The notes under the pieces: generated by a model
Told to the model about the DNA's origin: nothing
Databases searched by the model: none
The model's input: only the letters and a program-made list of their open reading frames with translations
In this document: positions 16,370-23,563 of the stretch, piece by piece
Layout: every line of letters begins with the position of its first letter
How positions within the stretch are numbered: position 1 is the stretch's first letter
DNA from: Prevotella sp. UBA4339
GTDB lineage: Bacteria; Bacteroidota; Bacteroidia; Bacteroidales; Bacteroidaceae
Direction of reading: 5' to 3'
Length of the DNA stretch: 31,591 nt
Assembly: GCA_002393725.1 (NCBI GenBank)
Contig: DGTJ01000008.1
Coordinates: forward strand, 1-31,591
Position numbers and translations under genes: made by a program

Positions 16370-17058
16370 TGGTTGTACAATTAGACAATAAGCTCTGGTT
16401 TCCTGATCCTCATTATGGCGATGAAGACGGATGCATTGCAGTAGGTGGCGATCTCAGCGTAGATCGTCTCATCCTAGCCTACTCCTATGGTATCTTCCCC
16501 TGGTATGCCTTCCGCTATCAAGAAATCTGCTGGTATTGCCCTATGCAGCGTTTTGTTATTTTTCCTGACGAAATTCACATTTCCCACTCGATGCGCACGA
16601 TGATGAACAAGAGCAAGTATCGTGTAGCTATAGGAGAAGCTTTTGATAGTGTGATAAACACTTGCGGGCAGTTGCGCATTAACGAAGATTATGCTTGGCT
16701 AGGGCCAAAGATGACAGAGGCTTACAAGGAGATGTTCAGACAAGGGTTTGCCACCAGTGTAGCTGTTTTTGAGAAACTTGACAAACCTGTATCTGATCCT
16801 GATGGTAAGGAAATAAGTGAGAAATTCGTCGGTGGACTTTATGGTGTTACTTTAGGTAATTCTTTCTTCGGTGAGAGTATGTGCTCCTTGGTGCCAAGTG
16901 CATCAAAACTTGCACTTATCCATCTGGCTCAGGTGATGCAGAAAAAGGGAGGAGAGCTTATCGACTGCCAATTTGAAACACCACATCTGAAAACTATGGG
17001 AGGACGGTATATTACATACGATGACTATATTAAGATAATAAGAGGCAGTGTCATATAA
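16369..17058 (+). CDS. aat: Leucyl/phenylalanyl-tRNA--protein transferase
   Basis: It adds Leu or Phe from aminoacyl-tRNA to the N-terminus of proteins starting with Arg or Lys, creating primary N-degrons for ClpS. The 229 residues show the family signatures WFPDP, GGDLS, LILAYSYGIFPWY, WYCPMQR and EIHISHSM near the N-terminus. FVGGLYGV, FFGESMCS and DCQFETPHLKTMGG follow later. Length is normal. Translation is coupled to clpA through TGATG. A terminator stem overlaps its last codons, so it is the last gene of the operon. Confidence 0.95.
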   Translation: MVVQLDNKLWFPDPHYGDEDGCIAVGGDLSVDRLILAYSYGIFPWYAFRYQEICWYCPMQRFVIFPDEIHISHSMRTMMNKSKYRVAIGEAFDSVINTCGQLRINEDYAWLGPKMTEAYKEMFRQGFATSVAVFEKLDKPVSDPDGKEISEKFVGGLYGVTLGNSFFGESMCSLVPSASKLALIHLAQVMQKKGGELIDCQFETPHLKTMGGRYITYDDYIKIIRGSVI

Positions 17059-17076
17059 GATACTGCCTCTTCTTGT
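17040..17076 (+). terminator. Terminator of the clpS-clpA-aat operon
   Basis: AAGAGGCAGT (17040-17049) and ACTGCCTCTT (17062-17071) form a perfect 10-bp stem, followed by CTTGTT. The left arm lies inside the last codons of aat. It also stands at the 3' end of the convergent M48 gene and may serve both. Confidence 0.75.
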
Positions 17077-17964
17077 TCACTTCTTCTTTTTCGTAGTGGT
17101 TTTCTTTGCTGTTGTCTTTTTGGTTGTCGCTGCAGAACGAGTAACAGTTGTTGTCTTGGGCTTGTAATACTTCAGCGCCTCAGGCATCCAGCCCTGTATA
17201 TTCTGAATTCTTGTAGCATCACTTGGGTGGTCGCTAAGGAACTCTGCAGTCTGGTTGTTAGACTGTGCTGCCATTCTTTTCCAAAAATCTGTGGCAACTT
17301 TAGGATCGTAGCCTGCCATAGCAGCAAAAATGAGCCCCATATGGTCAGCCTCATTCTCATGGTCGCGCGAATATTTCAGATTCTTGAAATTAAAGCCTTG
17401 AGCAACAATAGCTTGCACTATCGACTGAGTATTAGTTCCCATTCCCAGAGCGCCTGCTACCATCGATCCGATCTGGATTCCATACTGCTGTTTCATCTGT
17501 GTACTCATCTGTTCTGCAGAATGACGAGCTACAGCATGTGCTATCTCATGACCGAGGACTATTGCAAGCGATGCCTCATTCTGGGTAACTGGAAGCAACC
17601 CCTCATATACGCAAATCAAGCCACCAGGCATACACCAAGCATTTACCTGCTTGTCTTGTACGAGATTGAATGTCCAGTTATAATACTGCAAATCACTTGA
17701 CAGGCCATTCTGGCTAAGATAACTGTTCACAGCAGTTGCCAGATTCTGACCTACTCTCTTAACCATAGCTGTATTTGTCTGATTTGTAGAGAGCTTTGCA
17801 GACTTCATAAACTCCTGATACTGCTGGGTTGAGAGACTAAGGACTTCGCCGTCCGTAACCATAAGATTCTGCTTTCTGCCAGTGATGGGCACTGTGTTGG
17901 TGGTTCCACAGCTAACAAGTACTGCAGTAACCATCGCAATTAAAACAAACTTGATACCTTTCAT
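17077..17964 (-). CDS. M48 family metalloprotease lipoprotein
   Basis: This 295-residue peptidase has the zinc motif HEIAH (139-143) and the third ligand Glu205 in ENEADHMG. Both are typical of the M48 family (YggG/LoiP and BepA relatives). The N-terminus is a lipoprotein signal with V-S-C-G, Cys19 being the lipidation site, so it acts in the envelope, probably in protein quality control. I chose the ATG at 17964 because an upstream in-frame extension to 18108 would run through a promoter and a terminator. The last ~25 residues are almost only Lys and Thr (KKTTAKKTTTKKKK), an unusual positively charged tail. It is monocistronic, with its own promoter. Confidence 0.9.
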   Translation of the reverse strand: MKGIKFVLIAMVTAVLVSCGTTNTVPITGRKQNLMVTDGEVLSLSTQQYQEFMKSAKLSTNQTNTAMVKRVGQNLATAVNSYLSQNGLSSDLQYYNWTFNLVQDKQVNAWCMPGGLICVYEGLLPVTQNEASLAIVLGHEIAHAVARHSAEQMSTQMKQQYGIQIGSMVAGALGMGTNTQSIVQAIVAQGFNFKNLKYSRDHENEADHMGLIFAAMAGYDPKVATDFWKRMAAQSNNQTAEFLSDHPSDATRIQNIQGWMPEALKYYKPKTTTVTRSAATTKKTTAKKTTTKKKK

Positions 17965-17989
17965 ATTATTTCCGTTTACAATTTTGCTG

Positions 17990-18020
17990 CAAAATAAGCA
18001 AAAAAATCCGATATATGCAA
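17990..18020 (-). promoter_or_regulatory. Promoter of the M48 protease gene
   Basis: On the minus strand, TTG (18020-18018), a 20-base spacer and TTATTTTG (17997-17990) fit the Bacteroidetes consensus with one mismatch (T for A at the second position). The start codon is 26 bases downstream. Confidence 0.55.
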
Positions 18021-18032
18021 GTTTTTGGCATA

Positions 18033-18062
18033 AAAATAGAGGCATTCCACGCGGAATGCCTC
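18033..18062 (-). terminator. Terminator of the small exported protein gene
   Basis: On the minus strand, GAGGCATTCC (18062-18053) and GGAATGCCTC (18048-18039) form a perfect 10-bp stem with a 4-base loop, followed by TATTTTTA. It lies 30 bases past the stop codon of the gene ending at 18092. Confidence 0.85.
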
Positions 18063-18091
18063 TCCTTTTAATAATTAAAACCTTCTTTTTC

Positions 18092-18454
18092 TTACTTGTT
18101 AATACCACGATTATTGATTGTGGTGTTCAGCAGCACGAGATATTTACGCATCTGCTTATCGTTGAGAACGTAGCGCATCCACTTAACATCCTTTTCGATA
18201 GCCTCGTTTACACGAGTCTTACGAACATCGTTGTTATACTGTGCAGCAAACATCATCTCAGCTGCAAAAGTGTGGTGAATCTCAGCCACAGCCTCTTTCT
18301 GGTCAGCTGTAAGTGACAAGGCTTCTGAGAGTTTATTCATATTTACGCTCATATCGTAAGCCTCGACATTGTTTACACTTGCTGCGTTCTCATTCTCTGC
18401 AAATGCCATTGTCATACTAAGCATTGCAACCATTGTCAAAATCATCTTTTTCAT
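18092..18454 (-). CDS. Small exported protein of unknown function
   Basis: This 120-residue protein has a clear signal peptide (residues 1-19, MKKMILTMVAMLSMTMAFA). The mature part is about 100 residues, helical-looking and rich in Ala, Asn and Met, containing LSLTADQKEAVAEIHHTF. An LTxxQ-like pattern and small size recall Spy/CpxP-type periplasmic proteins, but the match is weak and I do not assign a function. The gene stands alone between its own promoter and a strong terminator. Its 5' untranslated region is about 90 bases and holds a short GGGGC/GCCCC hairpin (18506-18482). Confidence 0.75.
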   Translation of the reverse strand: MKKMILTMVAMLSMTMAFAENENAASVNNVEAYDMSVNMNKLSEALSLTADQKEAVAEIHHTFAAEMMFAAQYNNDVRKTRVNEAIEKDVKWMRYVLNDKQMRKYLVLLNTTINNRGINK

Positions 18455-18550
18455 CTTTTTACCCTTTCTTAATTTTTACTCGGGGCTTTTGTTATCCTGA
18501 TGCCCCTACTTTAAACTTAAATTTGTTATCCTTAATGTCTTTTGACGGTG

Positions 18551-18581
18551 CAAAGGTACGGCAATTTTTGATACAGACAAA
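18551..18581 (-). promoter_or_regulatory. Promoter of the small exported protein gene
   Basis: On the minus strand, TTTG (18581-18578), a 19-base spacer and TACCTTTG (18558-18551) match the Bacteroidetes consensus. The predicted start near 18544 leaves a 5' leader of about 90 bases. Confidence 0.65.
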
Positions 18582-18653
18582 GCTTTTTAGAGAATTGTGT
18601 GCGCAAACAGCCTTATTTTTGACCCAAATCAAAAATATATCGATTTTTATTAG

Positions 18654-18661
18654 TAACTTTG
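18654..18661 (+). promoter_or_regulatory. Probable -7 box of slyD-aroC
   Basis: TAACTTTG fits the TAnnTTTG consensus and lies 26 bases before the slyD ATG. A -33 TTG at the usual distance is not visible. Confidence 0.5.
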
Positions 18662-18687
18662 CAGCCGAATACATTATTATATATAAT

Positions 18688-19281
18688 ATGGAAAAGAAGA
18701 ACAGGTTTATTACAGCCAACTACCAACTCTATTCCGTAGTAGACGGGAAGAAAGAGCTCGAGGAACAGACCTCTGAGGAACATCCATTTCAGTTTATCAC
18801 AGGATTCGGAATCTCTTTAGATGCATTTGAGCAGAATATCATAGGCCTTGAAAACGGAAGCGACTTCGATTTCTCACTCCAGCCTTCAGATGCTTTTGGA
18901 GAATACATACCAGAAGGTGTTCATAAACTAGCCAAAGAGACATTCACCGTAAACGGACATTTCGACAACGAAAACATATATGAAGGTGCTGTAATCACTC
19001 TTATGGACAATGAGGAGCACCGTTTTATGGCAAAAGTCGTTAAGATAGAGGATGACGGTGTTACCGTAGACACCAACCACCCTCTCGCTGGCAAGATCCT
19101 CAACTTCAAAGGCAAGGTGATTGAGAACCGAGATGCAACTGACGAGGAAATTAAGCATCTTATTAAGCATCTCACAGGCGGTTGCAACGGTTGTGGGCAT
19201 CATCATGGCGAAGGCTGCGAAAGCTGTGGCGACGGATGTGGTCATAATGAAGAAGGATGCGGCTGCGGACATTGCCATTAA
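18688..19281 (+). CDS. slyD: SlyD-type FKBP peptidyl-prolyl isomerase with metal-binding tail
   Basis: This 197-residue cytoplasmic protein combines prolyl isomerase and chaperone (insert-in-flap) parts. ITGFGISLDAFEQNIIGLENGSDFDF and FGEY (about 37-73) are FKBP strings. The flap domain spans about 75-125, and NHPLAGKILNFKGKV (130-144) closes the fold. The C-terminal tail (164-197) has eight Cys and six His in 34 residues (for instance GCNGCGHHH and GCGCGHCH), as in SlyD proteins that bind nickel or zinc. I start at the ATG at 18688 because it follows the -7 box; the open frame runs further upstream but through promoter DNA. The aroC gene starts 23 bases after the stop, so the two are probably co-transcribed. 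Confidence 0.93.
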   Translation: MEKKNRFITANYQLYSVVDGKKELEEQTSEEHPFQFITGFGISLDAFEQNIIGLENGSDFDFSLQPSDAFGEYIPEGVHKLAKETFTVNGHFDNENIYEGAVITLMDNEEHRFMAKVVKIEDDGVTVDTNHPLAGKILNFKGKVIENRDATDEEIKHLIKHLTGGCNGCGHHHGEGCESCGDGCGHNEEGCGCGHCH

Positions 19282-19304
19282 GTATAAAGTAAAAACTGCA
19301 AGAG

Positions 19305-20390
19305 GTGAATACGTTTGGACATTTATTCAGATTAACTACCTTTGGCGAGAGTCACGGAGAGGCTATTGGTGGCGTAATAGACGGGATGCCTGCTGGAATA
19401 GATATCGACATGGAGTTTATCCAGCAAGAACTAAACCGCAGACGTCCTGGGCAGAGTAAGATAACCACATCGAGAAACGAACCTGACAAGGTGGAGTTGC
19501 TAAGTGGTGTATTCGAGGGAAAATCTACCGGGTGTCCCATTGGTTTTATCGTGCGCAACACAAACCAGCACTCACAGGATTACGAGAATATGCGTTGTCT
19601 GTTTCGTCCTTCACATGCTGATTTCACCTATTATTATAAATATGGTACGCGCGATCATCGTGGTGGAGGCCGCTCATCTGCACGCATTACAATAAGCCGG
19701 TGTGTGGGTGGTGCTCTTGCCAAATTAGTCCTCAGACAGTTGGGTATCAATATTCATGCTTATACCTCACAAGTTGGAAATATCGCTCTCGAGAAAGACT
19801 ATCACCTTTACGATCTCTCGAAGACAGAGACTAATGCCGTACGTTGCCCTGATGCCGATAAGGCAGCACAGATGGAGAGGCTTATTTCAGAAGTCAAGGC
19901 TGAAGGTGATACTATCGGGGGAATTATCACTTGCGTGATTGAAGGCTGTCCAATAGGACTTGGCGCCCCAGAATTCGACAAACTACATTCAGCCCTTGGG
20001 GCAGCAATGCTTGGCATTAATGCTGTAAAAGGATTCGAGTATGGTGAAGGATTTGATGGAGTGACCATGAGAGGATCAGAACAGAATGATATGTTCTTAC
20101 CACCGGATAATTCTGTCGATAATAAAGCAAATACGACCACAAATCATAGTGGAGGAATACAGGGAGGTATCTCCAACGGCCAAGACATTTATTTCCGTGT
20201 GGCATTTAAACCTGTTGCAACGATTCTTACACAACAGGAGACTATTGATCTTGAAGGAAAGCCAGCATCTTTGAAAGCTGTAGGACGACATGATCCCTGC
20301 GTTTTGCCAAGAGCTGTTCCTGTTGTTGAAGCTATGGCTGCAATGACTATTTTAGACCATTTTCTGCTAAATAAGACCATAAAATTGTGA
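19305..20390 (+). CDS. aroC: Chorismate synthase
   Basis: It converts 5-enolpyruvylshikimate 3-phosphate to chorismate with reduced FMN, the last step of the shikimate pathway. The 361-residue protein opens with NTFGHLFRLTTFGESHG and contains RPSHADFTYYYKYG, DHRGGGRSSAR and, near the C-terminus, GRHDPCVLPRAVPVVEAM, all family signatures. The start codon is GTG at 19305, preceded by a purine-rich AAGAG. No ATG gives the conserved N-terminus, so GTG is well supported. It sits behind slyD and apart from the aromatic operon at the left of the window, so its product feeds that operon's chorismate mutase from a separate transcript. Confidence 0.96.
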   Translation: MNTFGHLFRLTTFGESHGEAIGGVIDGMPAGIDIDMEFIQQELNRRRPGQSKITTSRNEPDKVELLSGVFEGKSTGCPIGFIVRNTNQHSQDYENMRCLFRPSHADFTYYYKYGTRDHRGGGRSSARITISRCVGGALAKLVLRQLGINIHAYTSQVGNIALEKDYHLYDLSKTETNAVRCPDADKAAQMERLISEVKAEGDTIGGIITCVIEGCPIGLGAPEFDKLHSALGAAMLGINAVKGFEYGEGFDGVTMRGSEQNDMFLPPDNSVDNKANTTTNHSGGIQGGISNGQDIYFRVAFKPVATILTQQETIDLEGKPASLKAVGRHDPCVLPRAVPVVEAMAAMTILDHFLLNKTIKL

Positions 20391-20426
20391 AAATTACATT
20401 TAAATTGCAAAAATTACCAATAAAAC

Positions 20427-20457
20427 TTGGTAGTTTAAAATAATTGCACTATATTTG
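20427..20457 (+). promoter_or_regulatory. Promoter of a probable small RNA
   Basis: TTG (20427-20429), a 20-base spacer and TATATTTG (20450-20457) match the Bacteroidetes consensus fully. It lies after the aroC stop, with no coding frame of useful length between it and a strong terminator about 100 bases on. Confidence 0.75.
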
Positions 20458-20463
20458 CAAAAG

Positions 20464-20563
20464 CAATTGAGGGGGTTTGCGAGAAATCCCGCATTGTTTT
20501 AGTTAAGTCTAGTTTAGTTTTTGTGTTGGTTGAGGGCTACTGATTGGTAGCCCTCAGTTTTTT
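20464..20563 (+). ncRNA. Candidate small regulatory RNA, about 100 nt
   Basis: The stretch is bounded by a full consensus promoter and a strong intrinsic terminator, and holds no ORF. A first hairpin is GGGGTTT (20472-20478) with AAATCCC (20484-20490), loop GCGAG, possibly extended by CAAT (20464-20467) with ATTG (20493-20496). A single-stranded TA-rich linker follows (about 20497-20530). Then comes the terminator stem TGAGGGCTAC (20531-20540)/GTAGCCCTCA (20547-20556) and a run of six T. This is the architecture of a bacterial trans-acting sRNA. Its 3' end reaches the stop codon of the convergent pyrD gene, so it could also affect pyrD mRNA ends. I do not recognise it as a named family. Confidence 0.65.
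20531..20563 (+). terminator. Intrinsic terminator of the candidate small RNA
   Basis: A perfect 10-bp stem (20531-20540 with 20547-20556), a 6-base loop and the tract GTTTTTT point to plus-strand termination. On the minus strand the same stem lies directly after the pyrD stop but lacks a T-run. Confidence 0.88.
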
Positions 20564-21470
20564 AATCTATCACACCTATTATGTCCTGGACACACTTACA
20601 TCCATGACTGTCGAGCCACTCATTTATGCCATCTCGAACCTTTATGCTTACCGTAGGATCGAGGAAATTGGCAGTACCAATCTCTATTGCAGTAGCTCCT
20701 GCCATTAGGAATTCGATAGCATCCTTCGCAGTACATATGCCACCAAGTCCCACAACAGGTATCCTCACAGCCTTAGCCACCTGCCAAACCATACGAAGCG
20801 CCACAGGCTTGACTGCGGGACCACTAAGACCACCTGTATTGATGCTCAGTAACGTCTTTCGGTGCTCAATGTCTATTGCCATTCCCATAAGAGTATTTAT
20901 AAGAGAGACACTGTCTGCTCCCTCAGCCTCCACAGCTCGAGCTATCTCAGAAATGTCAGTAACATTTGGCGATAGTTTTACTATGAGAGTCTTATGATAC
21001 TTTTCGCGTACGGCCTTTACCACACTTGAAGCTCCGCTACATGTAACGCCAAAGGCCATTCCTCCATCCTTAACATTCGGACAAGAGATATTCAATTCTA
21101 TAGCAGGTATCTTATCCAGAGCATCAATCCGTGAGGCACACTCTGCATAATCCTCTGGAGAAGAACCGCTCACATTTACAATCATATTAGTGTCGATATC
21201 CTTTATCTGAGGATAGATATGCTCACAAAAATAGTCCACACCTTTATTCTGAAGTCCAACACAATTAAGCATACCAGCAGCAGTTTCTGCCATACGCGGA
21301 TAGTCGTTGCCTTCACGTGGCCTGAGGGTTGTTCCTTTTACAATAATTCCTCCTATACCATCAAGTGGCATCAGATCAGCAAACTCCAGTCCATAACCGA
21401 ATGTACCTGATGCGGTCATCACTGGATTCTTGAGTTCGAGATCTCCTATCTTTACATTTAATCTTGCCAT
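20562..21470 (-). CDS. pyrD: Dihydroorotate dehydrogenase, type 1B catalytic subunit
   Basis: It oxidises dihydroorotate to orotate in pyrimidine synthesis. The 302-residue TIM-barrel flavoprotein has KNPVMTASGTFGYG (14-27), GIIVKGTTLRPREGN with Lys45, LNCVGLQN and the catalytic Cys130 in LNISCPNVK. A cysteine base marks the class 1 enzymes. The partner gene pyrK directly upstream, overlapping by 13 bases, shows that it is the NAD-dependent 1B type. The window thus encodes a complete PyrD-PyrK complex. Confidence 0.95.
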   Translation of the reverse strand: MARLNVKIGDLELKNPVMTASGTFGYGLEFADLMPLDGIGGIIVKGTTLRPREGNDYPRMAETAAGMLNCVGLQNKGVDYFCEHIYPQIKDIDTNMIVNVSGSSPEDYAECASRIDALDKIPAIELNISCPNVKDGGMAFGVTCSGASSVVKAVREKYHKTLIVKLSPNVTDISEIARAVEAEGADSVSLINTLMGMAIDIEHRKTLLSINTGGLSGPAVKPVALRMVWQVAKAVRIPVVGLGGICTAKDAIEFLMAGATAIEIGTANFLDPTVSIKVRDGINEWLDSHGCKCVQDIIGVID

Positions 21471-22234
21471 AATAACTTCCGAATATTAAACACTGGTCCA
21501 TCTTTACAAACGCACAGATTACCTTCTGTAGTCTTCTCCACGCAACAGAGGCAAGCTCCAAGTCCACAAGCCATAAGATTCTCAAGTGATACCTCACAGT
21601 CTATCTTCGCCTGACGTGAATAACGCGCCACAGCTTTCATCATAGGAGTCGGACCACAAGTGATAATACGGTCAAAACTCTCTTTCTGCAACAGACTATG
21701 ATTGGTCACAAACCCCTTTTCACCTTCAGAACCGTCTTCTGTAGTCACACACACGCGCCCATACTTATTAAATAGATCAAGCATCAGCAAATCTTTTGCA
21801 GTTCTTGCACCCAAGAGGAAAGTAGGCTTGCATCCCATCTCCAGCATCATAGCTCCCATATATAGCAATGGAGCAACTCCAACACCACCTCCAACGAGCA
21901 AGACCCGCTTTTCTGGAGATTCTGGCAATGTAAACCCATTACCCAAAGGCAATAGACAGTTAAGAGCATCACCAGTCTTCAACTGCGCCATCTTTTTTGT
22001 TCCATCACCTATGGCTGCAACAAGCAACCACAATTCGTTAGCATCCTTATCTACAAAATTAATTGAGATTGGACGCCTCAAAAAAGTGTTTGGAGATCCA
22101 TCGACACGTACCTCAACAAACTGTCCTGGCAACATCTCAGGCAGAGGATTGTCGTCAGTAAGCTTTATAAGGACATATCGCTGATGAATCTGCTCCACAG
22201 ACTTGACCCTAAGGTCGAGCAAATACTTCTTCAT
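21458..22234 (-). CDS. pyrK: Dihydroorotate dehydrogenase electron transfer subunit
   Basis: It passes electrons from the PyrD flavin to NAD. The 258-residue protein has an FAD-binding domain with R-R-P-I-S (53-57) and a ferredoxin-reductase-type NAD domain with LLVGGGVGVAPL (112-123). The C-terminal [2Fe-2S] site has Cys223, Cys228, Cys231 and Cys243 (C-x4-C-x2-C-x11-C), so all cofactor ligands are present. It is first in the pyrK-pyrD operon. A good promoter lies about 30 bases upstream, between it and the XRE regulator gene. Confidence 0.94.
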   Translation of the reverse strand: MKKYLLDLRVKSVEQIHQRYVLIKLTDDNPLPEMLPGQFVEVRVDGSPNTFLRRPISINFVDKDANELWLLVAAIGDGTKKMAQLKTGDALNCLLPLGNGFTLPESPEKRVLLVGGGVGVAPLLYMGAMMLEMGCKPTFLLGARTAKDLLMLDLFNKYGRVCVTTEDGSEGEKGFVTNHSLLQKESFDRIITCGPTPMMKAVARYSRQAKIDCEVSLENLMACGLGACLCCVEKTTEGNLCVCKDGPVFNIRKLLWQD

Positions 22235-22263
22235 AAAAACAATACCTTTATAACATTTGGTTG

Positions 22264-22294
22264 CAAAGATACTACTTTTATTTGAAACAACAAA
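22264..22294 (-). promoter_or_regulatory. Promoter of pyrK-pyrD
   Basis: On the minus strand, TTTG (22294-22291), a 19-base spacer and TATCTTTG (22271-22264) match the Bacteroidetes consensus. The -33 element touches the 3' end of the upstream XRE regulator gene, and no terminator is seen in the gap. Confidence 0.65.
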
Positions 22295-22297
22295 ATC

Positions 22298-22786
22298 TTA
22301 TTTCTTCTTGGGCTCAAAAGTATCGTAAGTCTGATCGTCGTAGAAAACCCTTATCTCAATAATCTTTCGTTGTGGCTTGTCAACGAATTTTACTTCAGCT
22401 TTTTCTATTTCTGACCGTGTACTTTTTACACTATTATAATTCTGGGGGTGCGAATAGTTCGTTTGTGGGGTAGGAATGATGTCTTCTTCAAAATTGAGCA
22501 TAGGTGAAACACTTACTTCATTACCTTCAGGAACCATATTATCCCTCTCAGTACTCACTGTATGGTTAGAACTTTCAGATAGATACATATCGCCAACTCC
22601 AAACATCAACCAGTCAGTACTGATGTTAGGTATTTTCTTTTTTATGGCTTCAACGATGTTTAGGGTAGGACGGGTACGACCATTAAAAATGCTACTCAGA
22701 GTAGCAGCACCTATACCAATAAACTCTGAGAAGACTTGCTGAGTCATATGCTGTGACTCCATAATTTGGCGAATTCGATCTTTCAT
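22298..22786 (-). CDS. XRE-family helix-turn-helix regulator
   Basis: The 162-residue protein has a Cro/CI-type helix-turn-helix at about 1-65 (MTQQVFSEFIGIGAATLSS is the recognition region, then NGRTRPTLNIVEAIKKKIP). STDWLMFGVGDMYL follows, a phrase often seen after the HTH in Bacteroidetes regulators of this kind. Residues 75-130 are polar and probably disordered. The last part (KFVDKPQRKIIEIRVFYDDQTYDTF) may be a small dimer or effector element. Targets are unknown. It lies upstream of pyrK in the same direction, but pyrK has its own promoter. No phage genes accompany it. Confidence 0.85.
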   Translation of the reverse strand: MKDRIRQIMESQHMTQQVFSEFIGIGAATLSSIFNGRTRPTLNIVEAIKKKIPNISTDWLMFGVGDMYLSESSNHTVSTERDNMVPEGNEVSVSPMLNFEEDIIPTPQTNYSHPQNYNSVKSTRSEIEKAEVKFVDKPQRKIIEIRVFYDDQTYDTFEPKKK

Positions 22787-23563
22787 TTTCTAATCGTAAG
22801 TGTTTAAAGAGCTATTTTTGCTCATTTTCGTTTCTGTTTACAAAGGTAAAACAAATAAGTGAAACAAGCAACAAAAGTATAGAGAATTTAAGATTTTATA
22901 ATTTATATTTGCGTTTTAAAATTCAAAATCCAAAACTAAACAGAGAACGATTTTCCTATTTAGATTTATAAAGCAAAATTTAGCTTGCAAAATCATTACA
23001 AAGGAAAATTGTAGTACATTTTTATAACTAATTGGGTATTAATCAAGTATTTACCATAAATATAGAGAAATTTATCCAAATATGCAACATTTGAAATGCG
23101 AATCTGTCATCGTTCTGCATTATAGCGAGAATAATAGTTTATATACATCAGATTTTCAGCTATTTATAGAACTATATGCATAATTGTATGAATATGAATA
23201 TAGAAATTTAAAGGCGAATATTTCGCTTTGCATTATTAAATTGTATATCAAGATACGTTTTGTAAAATGCTATATTTATGTTTTGAAATTCAAATATCTA
23301 CCTATGTTCTTTTGTACTTTTGCAATCTAAATTAACGAATTTAAATCTTAACAAACGTGAATGCCGAATTTTGAGACTTGCGTTTTGAGTAAAAAATGCA
23401 TTTCTCGAGAATTTGTGAACAAGCTATCGACACACTAAAAATACGCGAATTTTGAATGGGTACAAAATCCCTGAAACATAAGATTTACAGGCATTTAGCC
23501 CCAAAGAGAGGCATTTTAGAAAAGAATTATTTTGGAAAATCTAGCTCCAGAAAAAACTATTAT
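22787..23563. other. AT-rich intergenic DNA without a convincing gene
   Basis: Besides the promoter at 22841-22871, I see no gene in these 777 bases. An orphan -7-like box TACTTTTG lies at 23315-23322. An inverted repeat is at about 23210-23230 (AAAGGCGAA with TTCGCTTT). Two internal direct repeats lie at the right: CGAATTTTGA at 23365-23374 and 23446-23455, and GGCATTT(T)AG at 23490-23498 and 23510-23519. A 25-codon frame (23361-23438) follows the orphan box but has no recognisable features. The right 220 bases could be a dispersed repeat or a decayed gene. Confidence 0.5.
22841..22871 (-). promoter_or_regulatory. Promoter of the XRE regulator gene
   Basis: On the minus strand, TTG (22871-22869), a 20-base spacer and TACCTTTG (22848-22841) match the Bacteroidetes consensus. 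The 5' leader to the ATG at 22786 is about 48 bases and contains GAGCAAAAATAGCTC, a small inverted repeat that could be an operator or an RNA hairpin. Confidence 0.65.

Noticed and set aside
17965..18108. N-terminal extension of the M48 protease
   Set aside because: The extension would translate through a promoter and a neighbouring terminator and would place the lipoprotein signal in mid-protein.
18424..18687. N-terminal extension of SlyD
   Set aside because: It runs across the start of the divergent small exported protein gene and both promoters; the SlyD fold begins at the ATG at 18688.
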